From positions 1 to 64,000 of the forward strand of contig CAVRYN010000009.1 in the NCBI GenBank assembly GCA_963725505.1: a stretch of DNA of 64,000 nt. The letters run 5' to 3'. Shown in pieces: positions 62,770 to 64,000 of this stretch (position 1 is the first letter of the stretch; each line of letters starts with the position of its first letter). The translations under genes were made by a program, and so were the position numbers. Source of the stretch: Udaeobacter sp963725505 (lineage in GTDB: Bacteria > Verrucomicrobiota > Verrucomicrobiia > Chthoniobacterales > UBA10450). Below the pieces are notes generated by a model. It saw nothing but the letters and a program-made list of their open reading frames with translations. It did no database searches and was not told where the DNA came from.

Positions 62770-64000
62770 GCGACAAACAAATCAGCGCGTTACAGCCGGG
62801 CCCCGAACTCAAACCGGGGCCGCAGAGCACGATCGCAGCGCCTGCGGACCAAAGCGAAACGCCGCGTATCCCGGAGGAATTATCCATCTTGCCGGTGCGC
62901 GGGTTCGTCGTTTTTCCGGGGACGGTTATTCCACTCAATATCCAGCGCGCGGCGTCGCTGAAACTGCTCGATGACACGTTGCCGCGAACAAAGGTGATCG
63001 GGTTGCTCGCGCAGCGCGATGAAACGAAGGAAGACCCGACGCCGCAAGACCTCTACTCAATCGGCACAGTCGCGCTTGTGCTCAAGCTCATACGACAGGC
63101 GGATGACCATGTGCTGGTTATCGCGCAAGGACTGCGCCGTTTTTCTCTCCGCAAAATTGTCGCGACGTCTCCGTTTTTGCGCGCCGAAGTCGATTTGCCC
63201 GAGTCCATCCAGCCGCCAGAAACCAAGGAGTGGGAAGCAACTTTCCGGAACCTGCGCGATTCGGCTGCGAGATTGTTTGAGTTGGCGCCGGACGCACCTG
63301 AGCAGGCGCGTCTGATGGTCTTCAATATCGATAACGCCGAGCAGCTCACTGATTTTCTGGCGCCGAACCTGAATGTCGATGTTGCGCAAAAACAGGCGAT
63401 TCTCGAGGAGCTGGATGTGGAAAAGCGTGTTCGTGCCGTGCAGAAGCAAATCTCGGCGCAATTGGAGATCGCCGAGATCCAACAGCGACTGCAAAAAGAT
63501 GTGGCCTCGCAATTTTCCGATGCGCAGCGGCGCGCGTATCTGCGTTCGCAGATCAAAGCGATCCAGCGCGAGCTAGGCGAGGCCGAGGGCGGCAGCGAAG
63601 AGCAGGCGCAGCAATTGCGCAAGCGGCTCGAGGAAGCCAAGCCGCCAGAAGCGGTGATGAAACAGGCCGAGCGCGAATTGAAACGGCTCGATTTTATTCC
63701 GTCGGCCAGCCCGGAATTTTCCGTCATCGTCAGTTACATCGAGATCATCGCCGATTTGCCGTGGAATAAATTGAGCAAGGACAATCTCGATCTCGATCAG
63801 GCGCAGCAAATCCTCGATCGCGACCATTACGACCTGGAAAAAGTTAAGAAGCGGCTGATCGAATATCTGGCCGTGCGCAAACTCAATCCGCAGGGGCACG
63901 GCGCGATCCTTTGTTTTCTCGGACCGCCCGGCGTGGGCAAGACCAGTCTCGGCCAATCGATTGCCGACGCGCTCGGCCGCAAGTTTGTCCGGATCAGCCT
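62766..64000 (+). CDS. lon: ATP-dependent protease Lon (partial, runs off right edge)
   Basis: From ATG 62766 the frame is open for 411 codons to the end of the window. Residues 35-230 form the Lon substrate-binding (LAN/PUA) domain with I-L-P-V-R-G-F-V-V-F-P-G-T. A long coiled coil follows (about 240-300: R-A-V-Q-K-Q-I-S-A-Q-L, L-R-S-Q-I-K-A-I-Q-R-E-L-G-E). P-W-N-K-L-S-K precedes the AAA module, whose Walker A G-P-P-G-V-G-K-T-S is near residue 390. The proteolytic domain lies beyond the window. Lon degrades misfolded and regulatory proteins. Confidence 0.96.
   Translation, partial: MSDKQISALQPGPELKPGPQSTIAAPADQSETPRIPEELSILPVRGFVVFPGTVIPLNIQRAASLKLLDDTLPRTKVIGLLAQRDETKEDPTPQDLYSIGTVALVLKLIRQADDHVLVIAQGLRRFSLRKIVATSPFLRAEVDLPESIQPPETKEWEATFRNLRDSAARLFELAPDAPEQARLMVFNIDNAEQLTDFLAPNLNVDVAQKQAILEELDVEKRVRAVQKQISAQLEIAEIQQRLQKDVASQFSDAQRRAYLRSQIKAIQRELGEAEGGSEEQAQQLRKRLEEAKPPEAVMKQAERELKRLDFIPSASPEFSVIVSYIEIIADLPWNKLSKDNLDLDQAQQILDRDHYDLEKVKKRLIEYLAVRKLNPQGHGAILCFLGPPGVGKTSLGQSIADALGRKFVRIS

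Overview
The window looks like chromosomal core DNA of a GC-rich, Gram-negative soil or freshwater bacterium. My best guess is Verrucomicrobiota, near the Spartobacteria/Chthoniobacterales. The reasons are heptose/LPS genes, an outer-membrane barrel protein, secreted proteins with long Thr-Ala/Thr-Pro linkers, a DUF5069 protein, a PocR-type AraC regulator and RAYT/REP elements. This is inference from gene content; no rRNA or tRNA gene is present to settle it.

Layout. 1-2.4 kb: a thiol-redox locus (MauE fused to two redoxin domains, a CxxC micro-ORF and a 32-cysteine exported protein). 2.7-12.6 kb, all minus strand: acetyltransferase, glycosyltransferase, thioredoxin reductase, a membrane-fused molybdenum oxidoreductase, then an envelope-glycan cluster (heptosyltransferase-like GT9, GT2, MgtE-like transporter, NDP-sugar epimerase, TIGR04282 transferase). 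13-20.5 kb: housekeeping genes metF, a VTT protein, mnmG, plsY, gpsA, purN, the heptose adenylyltransferase and a DUF4912 protein. 20.5-26.7 kb: two APC permeases, a double aspartyl protease, and a sugar nucleotidyltransferase with a linked sugar kinase. 26.9-31.3 kb: duplicated secreted proteins and a small LuxR-type regulator beside a direct repeat. 31.4-40.3 kb: MBL hydrolase, tail-specific protease, thyA, dnaK, groES, groEL. 40.4-49.7 kb is the accessory part: a Fic protein with an AT-rich operator region, a toxin-antitoxin pair with a double antitoxin, three copies of a conserved C-terminal peptide, a chitosanase-like/peptidoglycan-binding protein with an outer-membrane barrel partner, and tandem small paralogs before a PocR-AraC regulator. 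49.7-64 kb: two small heat-shock proteins, uncharacterised pairs, an M28 peptidase, a 2OG oxygenase, a MetX-like hydrolase, Tyr-rich lipoproteins, a D-aminoacylase-like amidohydrolase, a RAYT transposase between two REP doublets, and the start of lon.

How the genes fit together. Three themes recur: envelope building (GT4, GT9, GT2, epimerase, heptose adenylyltransferase, nucleotidyltransferase and kinase, PlsY/GpsA); protein quality control (DnaK, GroES/EL, two Hsp20, Lon, Tsp); and export with thiol redox (MauE-redoxin fusion, Cys-rich Tat protein, TrxB, molybdenum oxidoreductase).

Quality warning. Seven recognisable genes, including the normally essential groEL and the widely conserved mnmG, are each broken by one or more +1 shifts, ten in total, and every one is repaired by removing one base. 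One direction only, in conserved genes, points to insertion-type sequencing or assembly errors rather than decay, so these genes are annotated as single genes.
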